From contig JANFOG010000005.1 in NCBI GenBank assembly GCA_024336345.1, forward strand, positions 930,001 to 994,000: a stretch of DNA of 64,000 nt, read 5' to 3'. The stretch's first letter is position 1, and the number at the start of each line of letters is the position of its first letter. Shown piece by piece: positions 11,055 through 22,525 of the stretch. The DNA comes from Mariannaea sp. PMI_226 (lineage: Eukaryota > Ascomycota > Sordariomycetes > Hypocreales > Nectriaceae). The notes beneath the pieces are model-generated. The model saw only the letters and a program-made list of their open reading frames with translations, ran no database searches and was not told the origin of the DNA. The translations under genes and the position numbers were made by a program.

Positions 11055-12794
11055 ATTCAAGTGCATGATAGAAAGAGAAAGAATTGGAGTTCAGCAGGGG
11101 AGGCAAACGGATACCTATGAATATTAGCCAAATGAAATGAATTTTCTTTTTTATGCTTCAAACAAATCGGCTGGAAGATTGAATCGAAATCTGCTAGTGA
11201 CTAAATGTGTTCGATATTTTCCTGTTACTGACCGACCTGGTGAACCTGTGTGTGTGATGTGTGTTTGAGAGATTCCTGCTCCGTTTCATTGCGAAGTCGA
11301 AAGCCGTTCTCAGATTGTCAATATACAGTTGTTGGCAGGCTAGGAATATACGATAAGGCTTAGTGCGGCGTGGCTGACCTATTAATAGATAGAGAGTTCT
11401 GACAGGAGTAGCCATCGGAAACTCCTTCGTGCCTGTCATAAGTCATAACCTTAGTTTTGGGTAAGCAAATAATGTCGGATGATTTGCAGTACATATAATC
11501 CTTGTTTCATCTCCTTACCGTGTATTTAAATACCTTGGGTAAGGTATATTGAGAATGTCGATATAATAAATGAGATATGTGAAATCAACTGACTGTCTTT
11601 GATGAAACTAAGCTGCTATCATCATCGCCATGGTCTTTTCGTTTCTCTGCTTCGAAGTTGTGCATAATGGATTTTCCCACCCAAATAAGTAGCCGCCTTC
11701 AAAATATACGTATTCGAACTCAGCGATGCGTTGCAGTTGCTTCCCAGAATCTGAATTTCGCCTCTCGTATTGATCTTCATCCGAACACTGGGTTTGCAGG
11801 GTTACCACACCAACATGGCATTTACCTGTCACAGGCTGTCTGCTTCAATAGCATCAACCGGGAGTAGGATTTAATTTTGCCCACCCTAGTCTTGTGTAGG
11901 TTTTGTAATCTTGATGACTATTGTGGTATTGGTTTTCTATCTAGCATGTGTATGATGTCCTGCTGGACTTCTTTTTCGGCTCGCACCATGCTGGGGACCT
12001 AGTCGCTGGTTGTAGTGGTACAAACATGCGATACCAGGAGGAGGGGCTGTTTATGCCTGTGTATAATAAATTCATTGCGTTTGCTCCTGTATTGTGATAT
12101 TGAGTAAACCAAAAGGGTTTGCTACCGTGTGACAACTACAAAACCGAGGCACTCGTGCGTTGTGACGCCGGCTAGTAAGGAGGCAATAAACCCACGTGAA
12201 TCACCCGCAAGTAGAACAAAAAGTCAATGAACAAACAAACAAACAAACGAAGTTGGAAAACATATCAGAATAAGATCCTAAAAAAAAAAAAAACCGGCCC
12301 CTTTCACTTGTCCCTCCATTGCCTGCATTTCTCGCGTCTGTCTGGCGTCCGCGTGGACAATGCGGAAATGACTTGTGCAAACGAGTCTGGTCCTCTGAGT
12401 ACCGTCCTCTGCTACTGCCACTGTTGCTACTACTAATGTCGTCTGTCGTTACGTGTTGCCCACAAATAAGGTGCGACTGCCGTTGTCCTTGTTCACATCA
12501 ATGCAACTCGGGGGGGCTTTGGCTTCTGCTTCTTTTCATCACCATACGAACAGAGGTGCCCGTTGATTTCATCAGCGCTTTCGGCTCGTTCTCGCACCCC
12601 TTCTACTCTTCTTGTTTGCGTTCTCTCAGAGATACCTTACCTATGTACAGATCTCACTTCTGATTTCTTGCTTGCTTTTTTATCCTCCATTTCACTTCAC
12701 TCAATACGTTGCTCCATCAATACTTCCTACCCTCGATTCTTTCGTTTTCGTCTCGTCTCAGGCACCAAATCGCTCACTTTCATTGCGATTCGAC
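11055..12794. other. Intergenic, 3' region of aldA and promoter of the next gene
   Basis: No credible coding sequence. Holds an (ACAA)n run at 12231-12248, an A-run near 12279-12292, and a long pyrimidine-rich tract (about 12590-12790) directly upstream of the next start codon, of the kind found at fungal transcription start regions. Confidence 0.6.
12231..12248. repeat. (ACAA)n short tandem repeat
   Basis: ACAA repeated four times plus a partial unit in the intergenic region upstream of the unrecognised gene at 12.8 kb. Confidence 0.85.
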
Positions 12795-14279
12795 ATGCCA
12801 CATTCGCCAAAGGTAGCTCGCAGTGCCGAGAGAAGACCATCTTCTAATGCGCCTACCTTATTACGGGAAGAACCTGCCCTCCTTGAACCTGCCGCTTCTC
12901 GCATTGCCGGAGATGTTGGATCCGCAACCTACTCCAAGGAGATCCAGGCGGCCATCGCATTCCTTTGTAATAAATTCAAGCTCAATGTTGACATCTCCTG
13001 CAACGAAGAAGATAAGCCGGTTATCGAGGAAGTCATGAACATATACTTGGCTGAAGGAGAGACATGGCCTAATAAAGCTAAGCTCGACTTGGTCAAGGTT
13101 CTGCCTATGATCAAGATTACACACTCTAGCCGTGTCATCATTAGCAATCACACAATTTGGCGTAGAGTCTTTCGTCAAAATGAAGGTTGGAACTGGGCTT
13201 ATTGGATTGCATTCCGAGCGACCTATGGTATTAAGCTCCTTCAGAGCCGCCGCAACGTTGTCAGCTCCGTCGAGAAGGTATTTCCTGGCACCGATATCTG
13301 GATTGCAAAGACACCCGCGGCATCATCATCATCGTCATTCAGTGGAACCAATGGTACCAGAAAAGTCTACCCTGCAACTCCTATTACAAACCCCAAAAAC
13401 TCCAGCTCAAATCCCACGTCGAACAAGAGAAAACTCGCCGGGCACGATCTTAAAGAGGAAAGTAGCCGAAAAATCAAAAGACGAATCTCTCACAACCCTA
13501 GCAACTCTACTCTACTAGGTGCTAAGCAAAACACGCGTGCCCCGAAGGAGGAGGGTGATCAGTCTGATGGTAGTGAGACCATCGCAGACTGCATCACTGT
13601 CGCAACTCGAACTCTTATCGCCATCGCAGACGATAGGCCCGCACCTCAAACAGACGGCACCACGGCCAAAAGCCCAAAAAATGCCCAAGTTGTCACGGAT
13701 GATGCGATTTCTGCCAATGATACCCGATCCGCTGGTGCTTTCGAGACAACTGAAACCGTGGCTGTACCTATCCAGAGCCCTCATGATGAGGAAATCGAAG
13801 ACCGATCAGAGCGGGACAGGTCGGAGGAGGACAAACTCAATCAAATGTGCGAACGAATCAAGCGGGAACTAAGACATGAGTATAACGGACATATCAGTCG
13901 CATCAACGAGCGTGTAGAACGGCAATCCGTCCTCGTCGGCTACGTTGTGCAGGTATTTGAAAATATCATTGAGATCAAAAACCGTCTTGATCGTTTGGAG
14001 GAGGCTAATAAGGAAGCTCGGATGAGAACCGCCACTACTTACAATTTGCCCTCACAGTCTGGGGGCGTTGGACAGAACCTCCACCGTACCATCGAGGCAT
14101 TAGGCCAGCAAGTTGAATTCTGCACTCGCAGCATTCAGGAGCTCAAAAAAGGTCGGTCGGTTGAGGATGACCCTGTTCTGCTAAACATCAAACGAGAGCC
14201 TATTCAACTGCTGGCATCGGATGTCGGTCATGACGGAACGCGAACCGGGGAGCGTACCCGTGCGATTCGAAAGCAGTGA
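12795..14279 (+). CDS. Unrecognised fungal protein with NLS-like and coiled-coil segments
   Basis: Single open frame of 494 codons from MPHSPKVARS; the frame stays open upstream to 12612, but that part is pyrimidine-rich leader, so this ATG is preferred. No family is recognised. An ordered-looking N-terminal block (about 45-180) has regular hydrophobic spacing and a Trp-rich patch (NEGWNWAYWIAFR). A disordered Ser/Thr/Lys-rich middle follows, with two basic clusters (KRKLAGHD and RKIKRR) that resemble a bipartite nuclear signal. A charged, heptad-like C-terminal region (about 375-460) is likely coiled coil. This suggests a nuclear or chromatin-associated protein, possibly DNA-binding, but that is inference. 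Codon use is weakly biased, unlike the neighbouring aldehyde dehydrogenase, implying low expression. Confidence 0.65.
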   Translation: MPHSPKVARSAERRPSSNAPTLLREEPALLEPAASRIAGDVGSATYSKEIQAAIAFLCNKFKLNVDISCNEEDKPVIEEVMNIYLAEGETWPNKAKLDLVKVLPMIKITHSSRVIISNHTIWRRVFRQNEGWNWAYWIAFRATYGIKLLQSRRNVVSSVEKVFPGTDIWIAKTPAASSSSSFSGTNGTRKVYPATPITNPKNSSSNPTSNKRKLAGHDLKEESSRKIKRRISHNPSNSTLLGAKQNTRAPKEEGDQSDGSETIADCITVATRTLIAIADDRPAPQTDGTTAKSPKNAQVVTDDAISANDTRSAGAFETTETVAVPIQSPHDEEIEDRSERDRSEEDKLNQMCERIKRELRHEYNGHISRINERVERQSVLVGYVVQVFENIIEIKNRLDRLEEANKEARMRTATTYNLPSQSGGVGQNLHRTIEALGQQVEFCTRSIQELKKGRSVEDDPVLLNIKREPIQLLASDVGHDGTRTGERTRAIRKQ

Positions 14280-14939
14280 GCCACCTAGTGCATCTAAGGA
14301 TATTATCAACCTGGAACACGGGGGGGAGGGGCGTTTCTTTGGCGCAGCCAGTAGACATCTGGGGGTGAGCAGGTTAGGCGACGTTTGGAGTAAGGTGCTG
14401 AATCATCTCAGTGCTGTTTTGTAAGCCCGGGTCAGACATTATAGCGGCATCGATTGGAGCTCAGGTGGCCGTTGGGGAACCCTGGAAAGGGAAGCTGGTT
14501 TTTTATGAATTCTCTGCACTGGACACAATTGGCTGTCAGTTGAAGCCCCATGCTCATAGACCCACAGAATATGAAGGAAATGATCAAATGTGTTCTTTTT
14601 CTTTTCAAAGACAAGCGCAACATTAGCAAGAAAGGACCCTAAAGCTGTGTCATTGCCATAGGCTCTTTCGAGTTGTGTGCTTTCGATTGAGTCGAGATGT
14701 GATGTGATGTGATGCAATAAAGAGCTGCCTTGGTATCCTCCATAATGTGCCCTGTAATAAAAAATGTCCTGTAAAAAAAGCGCCCTTAGGAGGTATATGT
14801 TAAAAAAAAAAAAAGACACCCCAAGCAGGCCAGCTTTTTTTTTACCCCACATCCATTCGGTACATAATGCAGTATAAAATGCACATTGCTAATTATGAAA
14901 AATTGTATAACGTTAAGTCTTGTTTATCATGCAAACACG
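14280..14939. other. Convergent intergenic spacer
   Basis: Between the 3' ends of two convergent genes. Contains A-runs and T-runs (near 14801-14815 and 14836-14843) and no supported gene. Presumably both 3' UTRs and polyadenylation regions. Confidence 0.6.
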
Positions 14940-17372
14940 TTAGCCAAGCTCCCAGGACTCGCCCCAGATCTCATTCAAGTTCAGCCCAAGCAGCTCGAGG
15001 CTGGGATCGAGGTTGAATGGCTGGGTCGCATCTCCGCCGGCCATCAGCCATTGTGCCTGGCTGGGGTCGATCGGAGCCGCCGGTATCGCGGGGTTGCCGG
15101 TGAAGGTGAACGGCGTCACAGACTGGATGCCAATATTAGGAAACGCCCTGCCCTGAAAGTCAAGGTTCATTACCTTTGGCCGATCGTGCAACGGTATATT
15201 TGGCCCCGGCCCTGGCCCTATCGCCGTCCCTGGTCCTACCATCTGCTGTTCCCCAGCGACCGGAGGTTCTTGATTGGCCAAGAGCCGGTAATGAAGGTTC
15301 ACGAAGCGTTCGGCCGAAGTCGACTTTGCCACTTCAGGTTCCTTGGTGCCCAGATGAGCCTCAAGAAGACCTAACGCAGCGCACATAATAGAATAGCCCC
15401 AAGGCTCATTATTACCACATCTAAGAAGTCGGTCCTCCTTCATTGCAATGCACTTCTCAATCAACTTGAGAGTGTGGTGAGAGTTGATCATGATCATGTT
15501 TGTAGAGCCTCTTGGTTGCAGCATCGTGACGCTGCAGAGGTTGATTGCCGTCGTCAGTGCATCCTCGCGGAGGAAATTCAGTGAACGCATCCCTTGTTCG
15601 TACAGTTTATCATGAAGAAGAACAATATCCCGAGCAGCGTTGTAGTATATAATCTCTGAGTATTGGTATTTGGAATTTTGCTTGCGAAGCTTGAGGTATG
15701 GCTGGTGCAAGGGAATGATATATTGCCTCAGCTGGACATGCAATAAAGTGTAGGCAATCATAGGATTCTTCATCCCTTTTGTGTTTTCCGTGTTTGTATC
15801 CCAAGACGGGAGGGAGTCAATCTCTTGCGTCAAATCATTGGTATATCGGATAACTTGGTCGTAGTCAATTTCAGATAAGGGTCCGGTCAGAAGCCTGCTA
15901 AGCTCCAAACGCAACGGCAGGCTCTGCCTTGCCAAGTTCTGGAAGGATGAGTATGTGTATTCCTTGACAGCCTTGGACTGTGGTAGTTCGGTGGTGCTCT
16001 CGTCGAAATCTTCGTCGTCCAGGTTACGAGGCGGATTAGTATCATAGTGAAGTTGACTGACGAGAGTCGGTAGACCGTGGTCAAAGGAGGCCTGCATATC
16101 AAACTCCACAACCGTTGCCCAAATTCGCCTTCGCATCTCCTGGTGGAAGACGGTAATCTTGGCGGCCATATGGCTTGGCTCGCGATGTAGGCCAACTGCA
16201 ATACCGTCCTGGATAAGTGCACCAGAGCCGGTCCAAAAGCGCTTCTTCTTGATTGTGTTGACACGCTTGCCCAGATATAGGAGACAGGCAACCTGGTAGT
16301 GAACGAGCCTTCGGTGCTTTTGGCTCTGTTTCTGTAGCCATTCATCACATGCTTTGATCCACTTCTCTGCCCAGTGACGGGCATTGGACATCATGCCTAT
16401 GAACTTGAGGCCTTCGTGTGTATGGACACAGGTGGATACCGCCATCATGGAGAGAATGAGGGCAGTGAAAGCAGCATAACGGGTGGTAGAGCCTGGCATC
16501 CAATACTGCTCATATTCCTTGCGGAATGTGGGAATATGAACAATGCGGTGGACTTGCTCAAACTGCTCGAGGTAAACTCTGATCAGGGCGTCACATTCTT
16601 CCTTGGTTGGGAGAAGAGCCTCCAGCTCGGCGTCGGGCTGTTCAAAAATCTGTTCCCGGTCATGCTGTCTTCGCTTGCGGTCCTTGCGGTCATGAAGAAT
16701 TACAGGCCGAAGCCACTCATCGGCAGTCTCCTTCATAAATGGACACAGGCCCGTCAGCTCGACGAAGGCCATGCTGGCGTTGTGAGGGCCAAAGTAACGA
16801 GTACGGAATCCTCGACCACGGAAGAAGCGCAGCTCGCCCTTCTCACCCGACATGTTAGTAGCCTCGATGGACTCATGGACCTCACGGACGGAGGGATCGG
16901 GCACATTTGGATTGTCATTCTGAGTGGTAGGGGAAGTAGTCGTGCCGGCGACAGTGCTTCCATCCAGGTTCAAGCCAGGGCGAAGCTGGTTCTTGAGCTG
17001 AGCTATCTCAAGCTCTAGGCGACGGATGCGATCATGATCCTGCCTCGCAAACTCGGGGTCCCGGGGTGACAGGCCCGTTGATGGATCCATGCCGAAGCGG
17101 CGGGAATCGAGCTGGGCAAAGGGGGGTGGCACGCCGGACGATGCATTGACGACCTCGCCAGTGCGAGATTCATAGCTGCAACGGTCCGGCGTGCCGCTTT
17201 TGATGCACCGCTCACATGGGAAGCCACGGTCGCACGACAACTTGCGGCGCCGACATTCGAGACAGCTCAAGCGGACGCGCTGCCGCTTCCGAGCGGGCTG
17301 TTGACCGGAGCCGTCAATCGACCGAGTCTTTCGGTCGTTGTCCGAGTCCGGGGTCTCACTTCGGTCGCTCAT
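14940..17372 (-). CDS. Zn2Cys6 (Gal4-type) transcription factor with fungal_trans domain
   Basis: Single-exon 810-aa protein. The binuclear zinc cluster has Cys37-x2-Cys40-x6-Cys47-x5-Cys53-x2-Cys56-x8-Cys65, preceded by a basic stretch (ARKRQRVR). A short heptad segment near residues 110-130 (RIRRLELEIAQLKNQL) is a likely dimerisation coiled coil. The middle-homology (fungal_trans) domain follows, with the diagnostic GIAVGLHREPS and EMRRRIWATVVEFD motifs. The C-terminal part (about 690-810) is Pro/Gly-rich and acidic at the end, a possible activation region. Acts in the nucleus on CGG-type sites by family; targets are unknown. No biosynthetic cluster adjoins it, so a pathway-specific role is not suggested. 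Confidence 0.93.
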   Translation of the reverse strand: MSDRSETPDSDNDRKTRSIDGSGQQPARKRQRVRLSCLECRRRKLSCDRGFPCERCIKSGTPDRCSYESRTGEVVNASSGVPPPFAQLDSRRFGMDPSTGLSPRDPEFARQDHDRIRRLELEIAQLKNQLRPGLNLDGSTVAGTTTSPTTQNDNPNVPDPSVREVHESIEATNMSGEKGELRFFRGRGFRTRYFGPHNASMAFVELTGLCPFMKETADEWLRPVILHDRKDRKRRQHDREQIFEQPDAELEALLPTKEECDALIRVYLEQFEQVHRIVHIPTFRKEYEQYWMPGSTTRYAAFTALILSMMAVSTCVHTHEGLKFIGMMSNARHWAEKWIKACDEWLQKQSQKHRRLVHYQVACLLYLGKRVNTIKKKRFWTGSGALIQDGIAVGLHREPSHMAAKITVFHQEMRRRIWATVVEFDMQASFDHGLPTLVSQLHYDTNPPRNLDDEDFDESTTELPQSKAVKEYTYSSFQNLARQSLPLRLELSRLLTGPLSEIDYDQVIRYTNDLTQEIDSLPSWDTNTENTKGMKNPMIAYTLLHVQLRQYIIPLHQPYLKLRKQNSKYQYSEIIYYNAARDIVLLHDKLYEQGMRSLNFLREDALTTAINLCSVTMLQPRGSTNMIMINSHHTLKLIEKCIAMKEDRLLRCGNNEPWGYSIMCAALGLLEAHLGTKEPEVAKSTSAERFVNLHYRLLANQEPPVAGEQQMVGPGTAIGPGPGPNIPLHDRPKVMNLDFQGRAFPNIGIQSVTPFTFTGNPAIPAAPIDPSQAQWLMAGGDATQPFNLDPSLELLGLNLNEIWGESWELG

Positions 17373-19821
17373 AGCTGGGTTGCTAGACCGGAGGTGGCCT
17401 CTATTTGTGCCTTGTGCCTTGTGCCTTGTCGGGCAGGGCGTGGAGGAGTTCGGAGTTACGAAGTATGAAAGGTTGCTCTCTGGGGCAATCCGGGGGGGCT
17501 TAGCAAGTAAAAAGGTATCTCTTTATCAATCTGAGCTGATAACTTCGGTTGAAGAGTTTTGCGCCAGCGATGATTGACGCAACAGCCGATCGGAGTTACG
17601 AAAGGCACTTGGAACCTCAGGCTGGAAGATTGGAGCCTCAATGATGACTCAGCGTTTAACTTCCACACTGGAAGGTACGTACTGCTTGCCGCCTTCCCAT
17701 CTTCAGCGAGTTTGTTTCGGAGATCCGAGCCTAGGTCCGAGTTTCGTCGGCTAAAAAGGCTCACCAACATCAACTCCTGCACCGTGAATCCTTCACCTGG
17801 TGAAGAGATGTAAGACATGACGACAACTACCACTGCAAAATCAATCAAAATCTTCAATTGCTGACGAATATCTTGTTCTGCCGGTGACTCATTCTTCAAG
17901 GCAGCAGCCTTACATTACGTCTCTGGTTCAACAGCGCCGTGTTTTTTCCCTCCTAAAAAAATCAAAATCAAGGCCCAGAACGTGCATCATTCGAGCATGT
18001 ACACCAAGGAGTTGTCCTCTTTCGATTGTGATACTCATCCAGCATGTTGACACAAGTCTCCCTTCTCAACGCTCAAAAATAAATCTTGGAAAAGAAAGAA
18101 AAAGGCACCATCCATGGATGTATGAGACTATCTCAAGTTGGTATTGGTCGCGAAACTTCACACACCGGACAGATGGACCATATTGAGAGAAATCGATCCA
18201 TGGCACACGGCATCTCTCACACTAGCCGTTTTAGCTGATGTGAGGAACGGCATGAGCCACCCAATAAGAAGGTAGAATAGCCTGACTGCAAAAAAGGCTG
18301 ATTACTGTTTCAGGCGTCCTGCATGCCTTATGGAACCGTAGAACGATTTCGTGCGTTGGAAAAGAAAAAGACGACACCACAATATTTTTGTCGATCCCGT
18401 TTCGCCGAGCTCTCCATCCATCTCCTCCTATTGGCGGTTCGGTTCAAGGGTTCTTCTTCATTTATCTCGTTATGTTCCGAGACGAGAGTGAGTAATTAAT
18501 CTACAGTATCGTTACGAAAGCTCCCCGGAAAACTGGAGGGTCTTTCTTCTGGGGACAAGTAAATTACGTCCATGCTCTCGATCTTACCCTGCCTATAGCT
18601 CATTGTATTATGATGTCAAGAACTCCGGACTGGAATTTGAAATTCCACAATGCATCCATGCGCCGTTTTGTTGAAGATGAAGGGGTGCCAGATCGGACAC
18701 GTAAACTGAACTGGAGTTCTTTTGTGCTTGCAGTGCAATCCACAAAATACGCGGACTGTAATTTCAGCTTGACGGAAGCACAACACAACTCTTCTCACTC
18801 CGTTGGTCGTTGCGGGTTCAAACGGAGCGAGGGCCAGGTGCGTGTAACTTATAACACGGGAACGCCGTTTCATTTAAAGCATGAAGATGCATGGGTGCCT
18901 TTTGGTGGAGTCCATCCCGCCGCCGTCGCATCATTCTCAAATAGCCGCGTCTTCCTCGCGAACTCAAAAAAGAAATATTTATTGCTACGGACGATTCGAA
19001 ACAGTTTCAAACTGGTCATGGCTTTCAGACAAACTAAGACGGGAAGATTTCGCAAATGGGCCGAATCTTACCATCCAATCCGGTACAAAGAGAGATTGTT
19101 CTGGACAGGGGTGCGTCATGGTTCGATCCTTTTACAATGCATACATACAAAGATGCACGAACCAGCTTAACTTGGCGTTCTATATTACCCATGGATGTTA
19201 CAACCTCTTGCTTCAACTCCGCAGTTGCTACACAGTAGACTCTAGTGCACGTACTCTGTACCCGCTGCTAATTCCACTCGCAATGTCGGTGACGACGTAT
19301 CAACAAGTCTGCCACAACTCCAGACAGGCCCAGTATGAAGCCCTAGTCCTTACAACCGCTATGATTCGAACCACCATCGTCACAGACCGCCCATTTTCGT
19401 ATCGGAGCCGTTCAAGATTTCTTGTCCCCCCTCTGTACTTAAAATATGGGGCTATATAGAAGTGCTGACGGCAACCTGCCAGGATATGCCTTGTGCGCTG
19501 GTTGTTGCAAAGGCTGCCAAAACTGCGTAGTAATGAGCCATCGTTTGGAGGTCTCACTCAAACGTCCCTGTACATTCTCGAACCCACCCCTGGTTCATTC
19601 TAGGTTGTAGTTTTTAGAAATATTCCCACATGACCCCCGATTCTTCCGCTGAATATGCTCTTTAATGTTATTATTCCCAAGTTAGACCAAATGGTTAGCG
19701 TGCTTGAACGTGGCCGCTCTCACAATTCACCGAGAACCTCTCCTTCAACAACAACATCAACATCAAGAACAATAACGACAATAGCCCTTCTTTACTAGAC
19801 AACGGCCACTGCTGGGTGGTG
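17373..19821. other. Intergenic interval upstream of the Zn2Cys6 and receptor genes
   Basis: Divergent promoter region of about 2.4 kb. Near 17409-17430 the word GTGCCTT is repeated in tandem at 7-bp spacing. Overlapping open frames of 60-190 codons exist on both strands around 18.6-19.5 kb, but they have no family resemblance and no coding signature. Nothing else is supported. Confidence 0.5.
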
Positions 19822-21579
19822 ATGCGTTTTCTAACCGTGGCAGTCCTACTGTCTGTTCCGCTACTAGCCACTGCCGAGGCAGAGGACGTCAGCATCAACC
19901 AGGTCCTCAACGAGATACCGGCTTGTGGGGTATGCTTTTCCGTGCCACTTGAGTGCTTGAGACCCAAAGACTTACCATCTCAGTCACGATGTTACCGCTC
20001 TACACTTAGCTCATCAGCCGACAACTCTTCATCGCCCGTGTCCGACTTCTGCTATGAAGAGGGACACTGGGGCAAGGCACAGGAATGTATCCTGCTGCAA
20101 TGCTCAACCCTTGATAGATACAGTACGACTTCCAGAACGAAAATTAGTCTCACGAGAAGATCAAGCAACTAACCAATGCGAAACTAGGGCTCAACAAGGT
20201 CCAGTCAAAAGTCTGCGATCAGTCCAGGCAAAATCGGTATAAGCGGTTCTATATTATCGTCGCCGCTGAGATCCCAGCATGGATATCCCCTTGGTTGCGA
20301 TTCTTAGCCAGTTGGAAGTCATATGATGGCCATCGTTCAGACGACTACATAATGCTTGCCTGCGGAGTATGATAAACAGCAACCTGAAATATTCGAAGAC
20401 TCACTGACATTGGGGCGAAGATAATCTATACAGTTTATCTCGGCTGCATCCACTATGGTAGGCTTTTCTACGACTACTCGAAACCCCGATTCAATCCTTA
20501 TTGACAATTTTCACTTAGTCCAACATACTATTTTCGATGTCAACTCGTCGACTATCGGACCCGACGATATGTCAAGTGGGCTTGAGGTGAGTGTTACCGG
20601 ATTTCAAGGAAGGAATGCGCGTCGCTGATATCCCGAGCAGGTTCTTTTCATCGCTGACAAGTTCGCTCTCGTTTGCCTGGCTCTGTCCAAGGTCGCCATC
20701 ATCTACATTAACTTACGAACAGGACCGAGTCCTCGACTAAGGGTTATGGCGTTAACCACGTTGGCTTTCATCATTGTTCCAACTCTCGTCTTCTTCTTTG
20801 TATCTATTTTTCAGTGCTCTCCAATCAGCTTTGCATGGGAAGGGTGGACAAACAACGCTCCACCTCACACATGCCACAACTCGCAGGTCATTTCTAACGC
20901 CAAGCTGGCTGTCGACATTGTGCAGAATGTTATTCTGGTCGCTATTTCACTACCTCTCCTGCGTCAGCCCAACATGGGGCTGTGTACTAAGCTTGGGGCT
21001 GCGCTCATCTTCGCTATCGGTGGCTTGGCCCTTGCCATGGCCTGTTTACGGTTGCAATTCAGTATCTTGCAAGGTGCCAAACCGAACCAACCTTGGCAAT
21101 ACTCGGATCAGATCATATGGACTGGAGTGGAAATATCAGCTCTGATCCTGGTCGCTTGTCTTCCCAATATTTCGAAGCTCTTTCCAGCTTTCTGTGAAAG
21201 AAAACCCGCCATCTTAACATCACGAATGAGAACCAGATCAAACCGTAATCTCAAAGACCAGTCACTATCTCAGGCCCCAGCGAAGCCTGAACAGACTTTC
21301 TCACGAAAAAATCCTCAGAATCGAGGCATTTATGGGCCCAAAAGGGACGAAGTGACGCTGAGCCAGCTGGCACTGGACCTGCATCTCGGAGACAAAGACA
21401 AGGGAGATGTGTGGACACAAATCAAAGCCGGCCACCGATTCTCCAGTTTCTCTATTCTTTCCCACGTTAGCGATAAGCTTGGAATACGCGTTAAGACAAC
21501 GACGCGGATCGACGTTGAAGATTTGGAAAACGATGAGCGTGCCATGATTTCGCCAAAAGCGGGACCATCGAGCCCCTGA
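19822..21579 (+). CDS. PTH11-type seven-TM receptor with reduced CFEM-like N-terminus
   Basis: Six exons deduced from GT-AG sites that keep one frame: 19822-19929, 19984-20122, 20188-20366, 20421-20457, 20519-20586, 20641-21579; 489 aa. Residues 1-20 are a signal peptide. Residues 28-77 look CFEM-like: IPAC, the Cys-x3-Cys pair at 35/39, DFC, and the terminal ECILLQC pair, but the usual CxC pair is missing. Seven hydrophobic segments follow (for example FYIIVAAEIPAWISPWL, ALTTLAFIIVPTLVFFFVS, SALILVACLPNISKLF), the fungal rhodopsin-like domain of the SAT4/PTH11 group, with the characteristic IFQCSP after TM4. The cytoplasmic tail (about 365-489) is basic and Ser-rich. PTH11 relatives act at the plasma membrane in surface and host sensing; ligand and G-protein partner are unknown here. 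Very short exons (37 and 68 nt) make automatic prediction error-prone. Confidence 0.85.
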
Positions 21580-22512
21580 GAAGCGGAGAGATATGGAGAT
21601 GAAGATGGGTTTGAAAACGAAACGAAATAATCCACAGTCTTTACAGGACAGACTGGTAATGTTTTCTTGTTTATTGGCACGGTGCGGCGAGAATACCAGT
21701 ATTAGACCTTTTTCTTTTATTTTTTTTTGTTGCTTTGAGCAAGACACGAACGAGAATCGGGACGAAATTGTTTACTTATCAGCAAGACAGCACGCAAGAT
21801 ACCCTCGGAAGTTTTCTTTGTCTTTCTTTCTATATAGCCTGTACATACAACGAATGATCAATCTAATGTAAAGATTCATCCAATGCTGCTCTGAGAAAAT
21901 ATGACTTCTGTTCGGTGTAACCGGGAATGGATCATGACTGTCAACCATGACAGACCGAGGCATTGGGGAGGACTAGCGCTTGCTAATTGAAAGCTATCTT
22001 CAACTGCTGGCGCGTGTGTCTGTACCTTTCTATTGCCATCAAATAAAATGAGAAAAGGTTTGTCCTTTGATGCGAGATTTTTATTTGTCAATGGCAGAAC
22101 TGCATGTAATGCGAGCTATCCCAGTTGCTGAGACGTACGCCCACAGCTCCATATTGCCACAGACAAAAGAAAAAGAAAAAAAAATTGTTCCCATGATGCG
22201 AAGGTTTTTGTTTCCGACAGAACAATACTTGATGTGTATTAAGATAACTACATTATATGATGCCTTCATATTATCATACAGACAGAAGAAAACGGAATTC
22301 TTGGTCCCATGATATGTGAGGTTCTTTGCTGATAAAAGAAGAGATTGTGGTGTGGCTTTGAGCTCCACTCTCCAATCGTGTTCTGTTGTCGTATTCGGAT
22401 CTCACATAAAAACGACCTCCTTCATCCCGCAATTATTAGCCGCTTCAACATCCACAAACAACAGCTTCACTGCACCGCTCAATTCACCACCAGAAACCTC
22501 CAGGACTCTTCC
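21580..22512. other. Intergenic spacer between receptor and DUF2470 genes
   Basis: No supported gene. Contains 3' UTR sequence of the receptor gene and several A/T runs. An open frame continuing upstream of the next start codon (from 22316) lies in probable leader sequence. Confidence 0.5.
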
Positions 22513-22525
22513 AAAAAAAAAAAAA

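Noticed and set aside
18811..18830. GGTTCAAAC word resembling a tRNA B box
   Set aside because: The flanking bases do not form a T-stem and no cloverleaf can be built.
18610..19170. 186-codon open frame
   Set aside because: No start context, no family resemblance, competing frames on both strands and no coding bias; treated as chance.
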